A stretch of DNA of 64,000 nucleotides, taken from Pseudodonghicola flavimaris (GTDB lineage: Bacteria > Pseudomonadota > Alphaproteobacteria > Rhodobacterales > Rhodobacteraceae). Of the stretch, positions 45,301 through 53,734 are shown in pieces. How positions within the stretch are numbered: the stretch's first letter is position 1; every line of letters starts with the position of its first letter. The position numbers were made by a program, and so were the translations under genes. The notes under the pieces were generated by a model. That model did no database searches. It was not told the DNA's origin and worked only from the letters and a program-made list of their open reading frames with translations. The DNA lies in the NCBI RefSeq assembly GCF_030164425.1, contig NZ_JASNJD010000013.1:1-64000 (forward strand), given 5' to 3'.

Positions 45301-46408
45301 CCTTGCCGCGGCGCCCGATGGTGCCTTCGCCGAGGAACTGCTGTTCAACCTGGTGGGCGAGGGCGCCCATGCCGCTGTTCTCTCCGCCGATGCCTATACC
45401 ACCATCCTGCGGGTCAGCGCGCCGATCCTCGACGGGCTGAACAGTTTTGCCTTCTCGGTCGCCGATGGCGGCGATGGTCTGGGCGATACCGCGATCTTCG
45501 TGTCGGCGCTGATCGCGGACACGGTTCGCGGCGACAGCGGCAACAACCGGCTGTTCGGTTCCTCCGCCGACGATCTGATGCTGGGGCGCGAAGGCTCTGA
45601 CACGATGTGGGGCGGGCATGGCTGGGACACTTATCGGTTCAAACCCGCGCATATCGCCGAGGATGTGATCGATGAGACCACCGGCAGCGGCTTCGACCGG
45701 ATCGAGTTGGACGTCTATGTCGAGGAGGTGAGCTTTACCCGCGACGGCGACGATCTGCTGCTGCACTACGGCGGCACCGGTTCGGGGCAGAGCATTCGGG
45801 TCGCCGGCCAGTATGCCGACGATCTGCCAGTGCCGATGGTGGAAGAGGCGGTCTTCTCCGACGCCACGCGCGACCTCACCGGGGTGCTGGAGTTCACCGG
45901 CTCCACCGGCAACGACCGGGGGCTGCGCGGCACCGATCTGGGCGAGACGATCGACGGGCTGCGGGGCAACGACCGGATCGCGGGTCTCGGTGGCGACGAC
46001 CGGCTGCGCGGCGGTGCCGGGCGCGACCGGATCGACGGCGGCACGGGCGATGACCGCATCTCCGGCGACGGTGGCAATGACATCCTGATCGGCGGTCTGG
46101 GCAGCGACCGGCTGAGCGGCCGGGCCGGGCGGGACAGTTTCGTCTTCACCTCGGTGGCGGAGAGCGCGACCGGCGCCGAGGATGTGATCACCGATTTCAC
46201 CCGCGGCAAGGATCTGCTCGATTTCACCGGCTTCGACCGAGCGCTCTATTTCCTCGGCGGCCGGGATTTTTATGGCGAGGGCAATGAGCTGCGGTTTGAC
46301 GCCGATCTGAACCGGATCGAGCTAGACTATGACGGCGATCGCGAAGCCGATTTCGCGGTGGTGCTGGAGGGGATCGGGCGGATTACGGCGACGGATCTGC
46401 TGCTGTAG
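39308..46408 (+). CDS. Giant RTX calcium-binding protein, 2,366 residues
   Basis: Residues 1-720 are repeat-poor, predicted mostly beta, with two EF-hand-like loops (DKTGDGSITAADF near 320 and DLDGDGVSATAETD near 389). From about 735 come several blocks of GGxGxDxhx repeats separated by non-repeat beta segments (for example DYSASGAGVTVDLAAGTG). About 1656-1926 resembles the choice-of-anchor-L domain (AGNPGSAKAF then GVVLSTGVARDL). A last repeat block (GGDDRLRGGAGRDRIDGG) and the C-terminal export region ending ITATDLLL follow. There is no signal peptide, so type I secretion is expected. The start MALDSSS has a GAGG site; an ATG at 39254 adds 18 residues. Likely a surface or biofilm adhesin (inference). 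Confidence 0.85.
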   Translation: MALDSSSPAVVPVAAVADRIDSLLDGYRSRIETAVFRSDIPLLGQSFADTADQVLGFVDTLKTGVRTALEGIGTATATLEEIAAAVGLAGPELGATIRADGTLALEFDHDAVISLAAETAAAALGGLGTGIAFDGTLDLDATVEAGLVLVLDAETGSVRVDTSPGQEFGLDLFGRLLPEGGVELGFLDSLLGGWSAADGIDLSFDVDLDGSAVHATLSGGATFGRGFETTAASDILPVISGDLNLGFDFAALALEDGVAIDVAGRIGLENLTLDMGGLVDFLNAVLGQITAITDSFPFGTVLDILTTPIPVIDAIAPGSLDKTGDGSITAADFILAFGSDSDNMGFVTAIEALVDALETIDDLRDLAYRVDLGDLVLSAEATTEARFDLDGDGVSATAETDLLDLIAGSGLDGLLTGSLGAGIEASDRLDIPLLSDPLGTLGALLLNGYYGAPVTLVSYDLPPLGFSVAPRIPFDVGPLSFFIGGSFAAETDFGIGYDTAGFTLGGVEFGAGFYVTTVDGTRVDPFLTLSFGMEAGGGVGAGVAKVSIVGGVGGVVDLFLAGGGEKTRLADLGGCLFNPITGRIEASLEVEVRIGIGKLSVTDRVTIGETVLAQFGFDPCDSDFDPATLRFSDTELARKVAGGELALNVGAASGRRDVPGRIDLDPAFDAASDAELETLEAAGVNTRARDEVVYVGRAPEGSGDTAAALAVSAFGIYEVYDRTAGFSLISGDGGSGDDRLTVAADLDVAVAFAGGSGHDTLTGGAAADVLSGNGGRDVLTGHDGDDVLKGMNGDDILIGGAGADVLNGGAGIDEADYSGAAEGIRIVNVTTAGVTTRVGRGGEARGDLLTSIEYVKGTDYDDRIEADPVADSTLDGRGGDDVLIGGVGDDLLSGGAGADRLDGGDGEDAVSYAFSTAGVLIDLEHGVIWGGDASGDTLENIEIYQLTWQADSFFGATTGRVGDVVYGFEGNDLLDGGAGRDRIFAGGGDDTVVGGADGDRLDGGTGRDLLTFEHHFDATLGSKDGVEIDLAAGTATEIAGGRSDTLLEDDAGNSSFEDVTGSRLYDVISGDGKANVLRGLAGQDVLSGAGGDDTLIGGADADELTGGAGFDTADYSASGAGVTVDLAAGTGAGGDAEGDSLTGIEAVRGSGGDDVLLGNLRGNDLDIGVWTGFSYDEVDGNGGIDRVIVSWSDAEEDISVVKLSTTWARIYSGAIEDRDLRAEIWDTEDATILTGAGDDLIASVVDNETEDLPGIDHFAGDDYIATGAGADRIAAGSGADQVFAGLGDDTVWRDKATKAETFVMDGGQGIDRLIADLSYDTAGVVLASYSPLSESGLAFSVAGGGVFAGFEILEKITTGSGEDQLTQLGAVDSEFHTGDGADTVTLDYGDNLVWAGSDGAVDTLILDYSGERLMWVDAALETPAVIGDPAGLNVRLKQGSGPIFVLKGNSTYYEFERLVLTGSRNDDVIAGLDGRNSDDVLDGQAGDDVISGGRGNDVIVGGAGTDLLEGGIGDDTLIGGLAGVIDGRDGLTGGAGSDLFVLGDETGSHYGAAAEDVARIEDFDIAEDRLQLAGSAADYSVSVSAAGHGRITLTETGELVAVLMGAGAVSLSDPAVSFVAVTDPVASSGSGRSGGAATLTGPVPLPEPFEIHDYGVIDPFEEVLRDGLADLGARSITTVSASLAGNPGSAKAFSDAPFGLEEGVVLSTGVARDLAAENRADGSDSRGILAGSEADLVFEKLGVTAGGSAIFRADVSGLAGGLKTLTLTDSLNLEGADSLFSGFDLDGIFLSPDRIDAVGGVVDLTGVATLDVFDYSPIGTRLEAGTMRNPGLFTALGGTVNGMIDESVARLGAVDYTGSALDGGAVSLGDGGSATFELTETVATDGPLYLYVGEAYDAGEALSGRVQVSDGDSSAGADASTDIGTPGAADDWVTLSAELDVDLRGGADWAVADLFNVVIVTEAFPEFAGTAWQDIVDVKVNGLSALVLGDGRQATLQNLAAAPDGAFAEELLFNLVGEGAHAAVLSADAYTTILRVSAPILDGLNSFAFSVADGGDGLGDTAIFVSALIADTVRGDSGNNRLFGSSADDLMLGREGSDTMWGGHGWDTYRFKPAHIAEDVIDETTGSGFDRIELDVYVEEVSFTRDGDDLLLHYGGTGSGQSIRVAGQYADDLPVPMVEEAVFSDATRDLTGVLEFTGSTGNDRGLRGTDLGETIDGLRGNDRIAGLGGDDRLRGGAGRDRIDGGTGDDRISGDGGNDILIGGLGSDRLSGRAGRDSFVFTSVAESATGAEDVITDFTRGKDLLDFTGFDRALYFLGGRDFYGEGNELRFDADLNRIELDYDGDREADFAVVLEGIGRITATDLLL

Positions 46409-46412
46409 CGGC

Positions 46413-46433
46413 GGCGCGGCAGGTGGCCGCGCC
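46413..46433. terminator. Candidate hairpin between convergent genes
   Basis: Perfect 8-base stem GGCGCGGC (46413-46420) and GCCGCGCC (46426-46433), loop AGGTG, 5 bases after the giant RTX stop. The following bases GGTCTTG are only weakly T-rich. Confidence 0.45.
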
Positions 46434-46451
46434 GGTCTTGTCGAAGCCGCG

Positions 46452-48074
46452 TCAGATCCGCATGCGCGGCACGTCGTTGGGATCGAGCCGCAGGTCGATC
46501 AGTACCGGCCGGTCGCGGGTCTCCAACGCGGCCAGCGCCGCCTCCAGATCGTCCTCGGTCCGGACCTCGATGCCCTGACCGCCCAGCGAGGTCGCCACCT
46601 CGGCGAAGGAGGGCCAGTCGAACTGGGTCAGGCTGGGGTCCATCTTGCGGTCGATGAACTGGATATGCTCGGCGCCATAGGCGGAGTCATTGGCGACGAT
46701 CACGATCAGGTCCAGCCCCAGCCGGACGGCGGTGTTGAATTCGGTCAGCCCGCCCATCATGAAGCCGCCGTCGCCGGTGAACAGCACCACCGGCCGCCCC
46801 GGTGCCGCCAGACCGGCGCCGATCGCCTCCTGCACGCCCAGACCGATGGAGCCGAAATTGGCGGTGACCACGAAGCTCTTCGGATCGGGGGCGGAGACGC
46901 GGCACCAGACCTCGGTCATGAAGCGGCCGCCATCGGTGACCAGGATGCGATCCTGCGGCAGCGCCTGCTCCAGCCGCTCCAGCGTCGGTACATAGCCGAT
47001 ATAGCCCTCGGCGGCGCGCACCGGCGGGGTCGGATGGGCGGTCAGCGTTTCGGTGTCCAGCTCTTTTGTGAAGCCGCTCGGTGCGATCTCGGCCTCGTCC
47101 AGCCAATAGACGATGGTGTCCGCCGTCAGCCCGGCATCGGCGACCAGGGCGGCGTCGGGATGGGTGCCGCCGCCAATGGCGGTGGGCTCGATATCCACCT
47201 GCACGATCCGCTTGTCCTTCATCAGCTTGCCCTGATCGGTGGTGAAGTCATGCAGCCCGGTGCCGAAGCAAATCACGCAGTCGGCCTTGGCGATCAGGTC
47301 ATAGGCGGCGGGCGTCGACAGCGTGCCGAAGATATCCATGTTATAGGGGTGATCGCGGAACAGCCCCTTGGCCTTCAGCGTGGTGGCCAGCGGCGCCTCC
47401 AGCCGGTCGGCCAGGCGGATCAGCTTGTCGCGGGCGGCGATGGCCCCGGCACCGGCCAGGATCAGCGGTCGACGGGCCGAGGCGATCATGCCGATAGCCT
47501 CGTCCAGCATGTCGCCCTCCGCCACGCCGCCGGGGGCGGTGAAGACATCCAGCACGCGGCAGTCGTGGGCCACCTCGATCCACATATAATCGGCCGGCAT
47601 GTTCAGCACGATGGGCCGGCGTTCGACCTGGGCCCGATAGAAGGCGCGGGCGACGTCGCGGCCGGCGGTCTCGGGCGCGCGGATCTGTTCGAAGCCGGCG
47701 CCGGCGGCCTTGACCACCTCGCGCTGGTCGATGCTTTGCAGGTGGCGCGGGTTCGACACCGGCGTATCCCCCGCCAGCAGCACCATCGGGGTATGGGCGC
47801 GCACGCCTTCGGTCAGTGCCGTCATGCAGTTGGTCAGCGCCGGGCCATGGGTGACCGTCGCCACCCCGACCTTGCCGGAGACGGAGGCATAGGCCAGCGC
47901 CATCAGCACCGAGCTGCCCTCATGCGCGACCGGCACGAAGCGGCCGCCGCAATCGCGCACGAAACGGTCGACCATGAACAGGTTGGCGTCCCCCATCAGC
48001 CCGAACATGGTTTCGACCCCGTGGTCGCAGAGGGCACGGGCGATGGACTGGTGGAAATACATCTTGTCACTCAT
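46452..48074 (-). CDS. Thiamine diphosphate-dependent enzyme, acetolactate synthase-like
   Basis: A 540-residue three-domain ThDP enzyme. The N-terminal PYR domain has the cofactor-activating Glu in VAHEGSSVLMALAYA, the middle domain has the Rossmann-like RPLILAGAGAIAARDKL, and the C-terminal PP domain has the cofactor motif starting GDGGFMMGG and ending in Asn of VANDSAYG. It resembles acetolactate synthase large subunits and related decarboxylases or ligases, but no small subunit gene is adjacent, so a catabolic role is likely. The start MSDKMYFH follows CAGGAGAG; upstream in-frame codons are unconserved. Confidence 0.83.
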   Translation of the reverse strand: MSDKMYFHQSIARALCDHGVETMFGLMGDANLFMVDRFVRDCGGRFVPVAHEGSSVLMALAYASVSGKVGVATVTHGPALTNCMTALTEGVRAHTPMVLLAGDTPVSNPRHLQSIDQREVVKAAGAGFEQIRAPETAGRDVARAFYRAQVERRPIVLNMPADYMWIEVAHDCRVLDVFTAPGGVAEGDMLDEAIGMIASARRPLILAGAGAIAARDKLIRLADRLEAPLATTLKAKGLFRDHPYNMDIFGTLSTPAAYDLIAKADCVICFGTGLHDFTTDQGKLMKDKRIVQVDIEPTAIGGGTHPDAALVADAGLTADTIVYWLDEAEIAPSGFTKELDTETLTAHPTPPVRAAEGYIGYVPTLERLEQALPQDRILVTDGGRFMTEVWCRVSAPDPKSFVVTANFGSIGLGVQEAIGAGLAAPGRPVVLFTGDGGFMMGGLTEFNTAVRLGLDLIVIVANDSAYGAEHIQFIDRKMDPSLTQFDWPSFAEVATSLGGQGIEVRTEDDLEAALAALETRDRPVLIDLRLDPNDVPRMRI

Positions 48075-48120
48075 GGGGGCTCTCCTGTTCGCGCTTTTCT
48101 CCTTGATAGCGGATGCTGCG

Positions 48121-48135
48121 TGCGCGAAATGCGCA
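48121..48135. promoter_or_regulatory. Small palindrome upstream of the ThDP enzyme gene
   Basis: TGCGC (48121-48125) and GCGCA (48131-48135) with a 5-base spacer, about 47 bases before the start codon. It may be an operator, but no regulator gene is adjacent. Confidence 0.25.
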
Positions 48136-48364
48136 AAGTTTCCCTCAGTGGAGGTGACCCGTGCGGGGTTTGACCTCGGATGAGCAGGAAGTCGTGAAAA
48201 CCGCGCATTCATCCCCGCTCTCGGGGTGAATCGCCGCCGCAGGACGCATCGGCCCGCCCGCACCGGCCAGCCCTAGCCGAAGCGCCATGCTGCAATTGCA
48301 CGGGCCGCCGGCGATCTTATATCTGCAGGGTTCGCCACAGTGGGTGAAACCGGGAGACTGAGAC

Positions 48365-49357
48365 ATGGGGTATTTCAAGACCGCTTTGCTGATGGCCGCG
48401 ATGACGGCGCTGTTCATGGGGCTCGGTTATCTGATGGCCGGGACCGGCGGTATGGTGATCGCGCTGGTGGTCGCCGGGGCGATGAACGTCTTTACCTGGT
48501 GGAATTCCGACAAGATGGTGCTGCGGATGCACAATGCGCAGCCGGTGCCGCCGAACGACCGGGCCGGGCTGACCCAGCTGGTCGCCGGGCTGGCCCGCAA
48601 CGCCGGGCTGCCGATGCCGGCGGTCTATGTGATCGAGACACCGCAGCCCAATGCCTTCGCCACCGGGCGCAACCCGCAGAACGCCGCCGTGGCGGTGACC
48701 CGCGGCCTGATGCAGAGCCTGTCGCGCGAAGAGCTGTCCGGCGTGATCGCTCATGAGCTGGCGCATATCAGGAACCACGACACCGCCATCATGACGGTGA
48801 CCGCCACCTTTGCCGGGGCAATCTCGATGCTGGCGAATTTCGCGTTGTTCTTCGGCGGCTCGCGTGAGCGGATGGGGATCGTCGGCACCCTGGCGATGAT
48901 GATCGTGGCGCCGATGGCGGCGGCGCTGGTGCAGATGGCGATCTCGCGCACCCGGGAATATGCCGCCGACCGCGCGGGGGCGGAGATTTGCGGCAACCCG
49001 CTGTGGCTGGCCTCGGCACTGGAACGGATCCAGGCGGGTGCGGCGCGGGTCGACAATGTCGCCGCCGAACAGCACCCGGCCACCGCGCATATGTTCATCA
49101 TCAACCCGTTGCACGGGCAGGGGCGCGACAATCTCTTCGCCACCCACCCCTCGACCGAGAACCGCGTCGCAGCATTGCGGCAGCTGGCCGGTGCCGGCGC
49201 CCGGATGCCGCAGCGGGCGGCCCGGCCGCAGCCGGCACCCGTCCGGGATGCGGGGGGCGTCTATGAGACCCCGGCGCGCGGTCTTGGCGCCGTGCCGAAA
49301 GCCGGCAAACGCCGGACGCGGCAAGACGGCGGGGACAACAGCGGACCCTGGGGCTGA
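48365..49357 (+). CDS. htpX: HtpX-like M48 membrane metalloprotease
   Basis: A 330-residue inner-membrane zinc protease. Two N-terminal helices ([19 protein letters not shown] and [16 protein letters not shown]) precede the catalytic domain. The zinc motif is HELAH, followed later by [12 protein letters not shown] with the third ligand Glu, and two more membrane segments in between. The C-terminal tail of about 50 residues (rich in Pro, Arg, Gly) is longer than in typical HtpX. It should degrade damaged membrane proteins. It converges on ilvD. Confidence 0.9.
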   Translation: MGYFKTALLMAAMTALFMGLGYLMAGTGGMVIALVVAGAMNVFTWWNSDKMVLRMHNAQPVPPNDRAGLTQLVAGLARNAGLPMPAVYVIETPQPNAFATGRNPQNAAVAVTRGLMQSLSREELSGVIAHELAHIRNHDTAIMTVTATFAGAISMLANFALFFGGSRERMGIVGTLAMMIVAPMAAALVQMAISRTREYAADRAGAEICGNPLWLASALERIQAGAARVDNVAAEQHPATAHMFIINPLHGQGRDNLFATHPSTENRVAALRQLAGAGARMPQRAARPQPAPVRDAGGVYETPARGLGAVPKAGKRRTRQDGGDNSGPWG

Positions 49358-49420
49358 ACGCAGAGGGCTGCGGTTTACGATGTGAGGAGAGGGCGCCCGG
49401 ATCGCCGGGCGGGGGAGAGA

Positions 49421-49448
49421 CGCTCCGGGAGGTATTCCCCCCGGAGCG
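49421..49448. terminator. Candidate bidirectional hairpin between htpX and ilvD
   Basis: Perfect 9-base stem CGCTCCGGG (49421-49429) and CCCGGAGCG (49440-49448) with a 10-base loop in the gap between the convergent genes. No long T run follows on either strand. Confidence 0.5.
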
Positions 49449-49454
49449 AGAGGC

Positions 49455-51305
49455 TTATTTCTTGCCCTGGATCTGGCGCACGTCGCGCACCGCGCCGCGG
49501 GCGGCAGAGGTGGTCAGCGCGGCATAGGCCTGCAGCGCGCTCGACACCTTGCGCTGGCGTTTCTCGTCCGGCTGCCAGCCCTTTTCCTCGCGTTTGGCGC
49601 GGCGTTCGGCCAGCACTGCGTCGTCCACCGCCAGGTGGATCCTGCGGTTGGGGATGTCGATTTCGATGATATCGCCTTCCTCGACCAGACCGATGGCGCC
49701 GCCCTCGGCCGCTTCGGGCGAGACATGGCCGATCGACAGACCCGAGGAGCCGCCGGAGAACCGTCCGTCGGTGACCAGCGCACAGCTTTTGCCCAGACCT
49801 TTCGACTTCAGGTAGGAGGTCGGGTAGAGCATTTCCTGCATGCCGGGGCCGCCGCGCGGGCCTTCATAGCGGATCAGCACCACGTCGCCCGGGTTGATCT
49901 TGCCGGTGAGGATGCCGTTCACCGCCGAATCCTGGCTTTCGAAGATGCGTGCGGGGCCGGAGAAAGTCAGGATCGACTCGTCCACGCCGGCTGTTTTCAC
50001 GATGCAGCCGTCCTCGGCGATATTGCCGTAGAGTACCGCCAGGCCGCCATCCTTGGAAAACGCATGATCGGCATCGCGGATCACGCCCTGTTCACGGTCG
50101 AGATCCAGCGTGTCGAAGCGGCGCGACTGCGAAAAGGCGGTCTGGCTGCGCACGCCGCCGGGGGCGGCGCGGAAGAACTCATGCACGCTTTCCGAATTGG
50201 TGCGGGTGATGTCCCAACGGTCCAGCGCATGGGCCAGGCTTTCGGCATGGACCGAATTGACGCTGGTATCCAGAAGCCCGGCGCGGTCCAGCTCGCCCAG
50301 GATCGACATGATGCCGCCGGCGCGGTGGACGTCCTCCATATGCACGTCGTTCTTGGCCGGGGCCACCTTGCACAGCACCGGCACCTGACGGCTGAGCGCG
50401 TCGATATCGGACATGTCGAAATCGACCTCGCCCTCATTCGCGGCGGCCAGCAGGTGCAGCACGGTATTGGTCGAGCCGCCCATGGCGATATCCAGCGACA
50501 TGGCGTTCTTGAAGGCGGGCACCGTGGCGATGTTGCGCGGCAGGACGCTGGCGTCCTCCTGTTCATAGTAGCGCCGTGCCAGATCGACGATCAGGTGGCC
50601 GGCCTCGACAAACAGCCGTTCGCGGTCGGCGTGGGTGGCCAGAGTGGAGCCGTTGCCCGGCAGCGACAGACCCAGTGCCTCGGTCAGGCAGTTCATCGAG
50701 TTGGCGGTGAACATGCCCGAGCACGAGCCGCAGGTGGGGCAGGCGGCCTGTTCGATGGCGGCGACCTGTTCGTCGGAATAGCTGTCGTCGGCGGCGGCGA
50801 CCATCGCATCGACCAGATCGAGCGCGGTTTCCTTGCCCTCCCAGACAACCTTCCCGGCCTCCATCGGGCCGCCGGAGACGAAGACGGCGGGGATGTTCAG
50901 CCGCATCGCCGCCATCAGCATGCCGGGGGTGATCTTGTCGCAGTTGGAGATGCAGACCATCGCGTCGGCACAATGGGCGTTGACCATGTATTCCACGCTG
51001 TCGGCGATGATTTCGCGCGAGGGCAGGGAATAGAGCATGCCGTCATGGCCCATGGCGATGCCGTCATCGACCGCGATGGTGTTGAATTCCTTCGCCACGC
51101 CGCCGGCCTTTTCGACCTCGCGTGCGACCAGCTGGCCCAGGTCCTTCAGGTGGACGTGGCCGGGCACGAACTGGGTGAAGGAGTTGACGATGGCGATGAT
51201 CGGCTTGCCGAAATCGCCGTCGGTCATCCCGGTTGCACGCCACAGACCGCGGGCACCTGCCATGTTGCGGCCATGGGTACTGGTTCTTGAACGATAGCGG
51301 GGCAT
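49455..51305 (-). CDS. ilvD: Dihydroxy-acid dehydratase
   Basis: A 616-residue enzyme of valine, isoleucine and pantothenate synthesis that converts 2,3-dihydroxy-acids to 2-oxo acids. Signatures are [11 protein letters not shown] with the first cluster ligand, and [18 protein letters not shown] with the second and third region, followed by [12 protein letters not shown]; the C-terminal [19 protein letters not shown] is also intact. Length and motifs match the family, so it should be functional. It diverges from a LysR regulator that may control it. Confidence 0.95.
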   Translation of the reverse strand: MPRYRSRTSTHGRNMAGARGLWRATGMTDGDFGKPIIAIVNSFTQFVPGHVHLKDLGQLVAREVEKAGGVAKEFNTIAVDDGIAMGHDGMLYSLPSREIIADSVEYMVNAHCADAMVCISNCDKITPGMLMAAMRLNIPAVFVSGGPMEAGKVVWEGKETALDLVDAMVAAADDSYSDEQVAAIEQAACPTCGSCSGMFTANSMNCLTEALGLSLPGNGSTLATHADRERLFVEAGHLIVDLARRYYEQEDASVLPRNIATVPAFKNAMSLDIAMGGSTNTVLHLLAAANEGEVDFDMSDIDALSRQVPVLCKVAPAKNDVHMEDVHRAGGIMSILGELDRAGLLDTSVNSVHAESLAHALDRWDITRTNSESVHEFFRAAPGGVRSQTAFSQSRRFDTLDLDREQGVIRDADHAFSKDGGLAVLYGNIAEDGCIVKTAGVDESILTFSGPARIFESQDSAVNGILTGKINPGDVVLIRYEGPRGGPGMQEMLYPTSYLKSKGLGKSCALVTDGRFSGGSSGLSIGHVSPEAAEGGAIGLVEEGDIIEIDIPNRRIHLAVDDAVLAERRAKREEKGWQPDEKRQRKVSSALQAYAALTTSAARGAVRDVRQIQGKK

Positions 51306-51407
51306 CGAACCCTCCCTGGTAAATGAGTCGGCGCACCCTATACGCCTCGCTTCTGCGAGTGAAATATATTATTGTGCGTCGATTGGGTCTTTGGAGATAT
51401 AAGTGGA

Positions 51408-52319
51408 ATGGATGTCCGGCAGCTCAGGCATTTTGTTGCCGTCGCCGATACGCTGCACTTCGGCCGGGCGGCGGAACGGCTGGGGATGACGCAACCGCCG
51501 CTGAGCCAGTCGATCCAGACGCTGGAGCGGGAGCTGGGGGCGCCCCTGTTCGACCGCACCCGCCGCAGCGTCGCGCTCAGTCCCTTCGGGGCCGCCTGGT
51601 TGCCGCATGTGCGCGAGGCGCTCGACGGGCTGGGGGCGCTGCCGGAGATCGCCGAGCGGCTGCGCCGTGGCCGCTCCGGCCGGCTGGAACTCTCCTTCGT
51701 CTCCACCGCCGATTACAGCATCCTGCCGCGGCTGGTGCACGGCTTTCGACAGCTCTATCCCGATGTCGATCTGGCGCTGACCGAGGCGACCAGCGACATG
51801 CAGATCGCCGCCTTGCGCGAGGGGCACGGCCAGGCCGGTATCATCATCCCCGATGCGGAGGCGCCGGTGCCGGAGGGGTTCGCCTATCGCCGGTTGGTGG
51901 CGGAGCCGCTGATCGCGGCGGTGCCGGAAAGCTGGCTGGCGGAGGGGCGGTTGCGGCTGGCGGGGCCCGCGCTGCCGCCGGAGGCGGTGATCTCCTCGCC
52001 GCTGGTGGTGTTTCCGCGCCCGGCGGCCCCCTCCTTCTACGATCTGGTGACCGGTTACTACGCCGCCTGTGGCGGCACCGCCCATGTGGTGCAGAACGCG
52101 ATCCAGATGCAGACCATCATCAGCCTGGTCTCTGCCGGCATGGGGATTGCGCTGGTGCCGGCCTCGCTGCGGCATCTGGCGCGCTCCGGGGTGCGCTATC
52201 TCGATCTTTCCGGGCCGGCGCCGGAGCTGGAGACCGGGCTGATCTGGCGCCGTGACGACCGGACCCCGACGCTGGCGAATTTCCTCGCCATGGTGGAGGC
52301 GGAACTGGCCGCCGCCTGA
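51408..52319 (+). CDS. LysR-family transcriptional regulator next to ilvD
   Basis: A 303-residue LysR protein starting MDVRQLRHFVAVADTLHFG, with the helix-turn-helix region AAERLGMTQPPLSQSIQTLE. The effector domain is of the subclass with short, aromatic-acid-type regulators (SFVSTADYSILPRLV). It diverges from ilvD across about 100 AT-richer bases, so branched-chain amino-acid related control is a reasonable inference. Start chosen by family alignment; an earlier in-frame Met is possible. Confidence 0.88.
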   Translation: MDVRQLRHFVAVADTLHFGRAAERLGMTQPPLSQSIQTLERELGAPLFDRTRRSVALSPFGAAWLPHVREALDGLGALPEIAERLRRGRSGRLELSFVSTADYSILPRLVHGFRQLYPDVDLALTEATSDMQIAALREGHGQAGIIIPDAEAPVPEGFAYRRLVAEPLIAAVPESWLAEGRLRLAGPALPPEAVISSPLVVFPRPAAPSFYDLVTGYYAACGGTAHVVQNAIQMQTIISLVSAGMGIALVPASLRHLARSGVRYLDLSGPAPELETGLIWRRDDRTPTLANFLAMVEAELAAA

Positions 52320-52336
52320 GCAGCGGCGGCGGCGGC

Positions 52337-53734
52337 TCAGCCGTTGCGCGCGGCGGGCGTGTCTGCCGCAGGTGCGGCCGGCTCCGGGACGGGGCGCAGT
52401 GCACCGGCGCCGGCACCGATGGCGATCCTAAGCGTCGCCCAGGCCTTGGCGGCGTCATTCGCGGCGGAGGCGGCGGAGATCCGGGCCGAGGCGGCGGAGC
52501 GGTCGGTGTCGAGCAGATCGAGGAGCGTGATCGCCCCGTCGCGATAGTTCTGCTGCGCCAGCTGCAGCGCCCGGTCATAGGCCTCGGCGGCCCGCCGCAG
52601 GGCCACGGCGCGCTGGCGGTATTGCGTCAGCTGCGCCTGTGCCACCTGCACATCCTCCACCGCCGTCAGCACTGCGGCCTGCCAGTCGATCGCCGCCTGG
52701 CGGGCGGCGGAGACGGCGGCATCGCGATTGGCGGCCAGCGCCCCCTGGTTGAAGACCGGCAGCGACAGCACCGGCCCGAAGGACCAGCTGTCGGTGCTGC
52801 TCACGCGCGCGACCGAGCCGCTGAGGGTGAGCGCCGGGTAGAGCTCTGCTTCGCTCACCCCGGCCTCGGCCACGGCGGCGGCCAGGGCGGCCTCGGCGCT
52901 GCGGATGTCGGGGCGGTTGCGCAGCAGGTCCGCCGGCACCCCGCTGCCACGGGGGGCCGGGATGCGCAGCTGTGGTGCGCCCCGCTGCATGCGCGCCAGG
53001 ATCGGGCCCGACTGGGTGTTCAGAAGCGTGCCGATGGCGAAGACGTTGGTACTGAAGGCGGCGTTATATTGCGGCAGCGCCGCCCGGGCGGAGGCGAGCG
53101 AGGCTTCGGCCTCGGCCACCTCGTATTCGGTGGCGGCACCGGCGTCGTATTTCTGCCGGGTGATCTCCAGCGTCTGTTCCCGGGTCCGGATGGTCTCGCG
53201 GGTCAGCGCCAGCGCCTCCTGATTGTAGCGCGCATCGGCATAGGCGGCGATCAGTTCGGCGACCCAGGCCAGCGCAGTGGTGTCCAGATCGGCCTGCGCC
53301 CCGGCGAGCCCGGCGAGGGCGCTGTCGCGGCCGCGCCGGATGCCGCCGAAGAGGTCGATCACGAAGCTGGCGCTGAGGCCGGAGGAGGTGGCGGTGCCGG
53401 TGGTGGTGGCATCGCCGCCGCTGCGGCTGCGCCCGGTCTCGAGCGCGCCGTCCATCGCCGCATTGACCCCGGTGGCGCGCAGCCTGGCCTGCGCCTCGCG
53501 GATGCGTTCCATCGCCGCCAGGCTGTCGAGGTTCTGCTGCAGCCCGGTGCCGATCAGCGCGCTGAGCTCGCGGTCGCGATACTCCTCCCACCAGCGTTGC
53601 TGCGCCACCGCCCCCACCGTCGCGGCGTCGCCGCCGATGAAGCGCTGCTGAACGGTGGCCTGCGGTACCTGGTGACGGGGGCCGACGGTACAGGCGGTCA
53701 GCAGCACGAGAACGGAAAGTGAGGCGTATTTCAC
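52337..53734 (-). CDS. RND efflux outer-membrane lipoprotein, NodT/OprM family
   Basis: A 465-residue TolC-like channel subunit. The lipoprotein signal ends in LTAC (Cys15). Two outer-membrane efflux repeats (residues about 55-250 and 270-440) contain the long coiled-coil helices (QNLDSLAAMERIREAQARL and VAEAEASLASARAALPQY). It overlaps the pump gene by 4 bases and is last in the operon. It should complete a tripartite pump that spans both membranes. Confidence 0.9.
   Translation of the reverse strand: MKYASLSVLVLLTACTVGPRHQVPQATVQQRFIGGDAATVGAVAQQRWWEEYRDRELSALIGTGLQQNLDSLAAMERIREAQARLRATGVNAAMDGALETGRSRSGGDATTTGTATSSGLSASFVIDLFGGIRRGRDSALAGLAGAQADLDTTALAWVAELIAAYADARYNQEALALTRETIRTREQTLEITRQKYDAGAATEYEVAEAEASLASARAALPQYNAAFSTNVFAIGTLLNTQSGPILARMQRGAPQLRIPAPRGSGVPADLLRNRPDIRSAEAALAAAVAEAGVSEAELYPALTLSGSVARVSSTDSWSFGPVLSLPVFNQGALAANRDAAVSAARQAAIDWQAAVLTAVEDVQVAQAQLTQYRQRAVALRRAAEAYDRALQLAQQNYRDGAITLLDLLDTDRSAASARISAASAANDAAKAWATLRIAIGAGAGALRPVPEPAAPAADTPAARNG

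Noticed and set aside
41500-46130. Possible CRISPR or tandem DNA repeats.
   Set aside because: The periodicity is that of degenerate codons for GGxGxDxhx repeats; there are no constant repeats with unique spacers.
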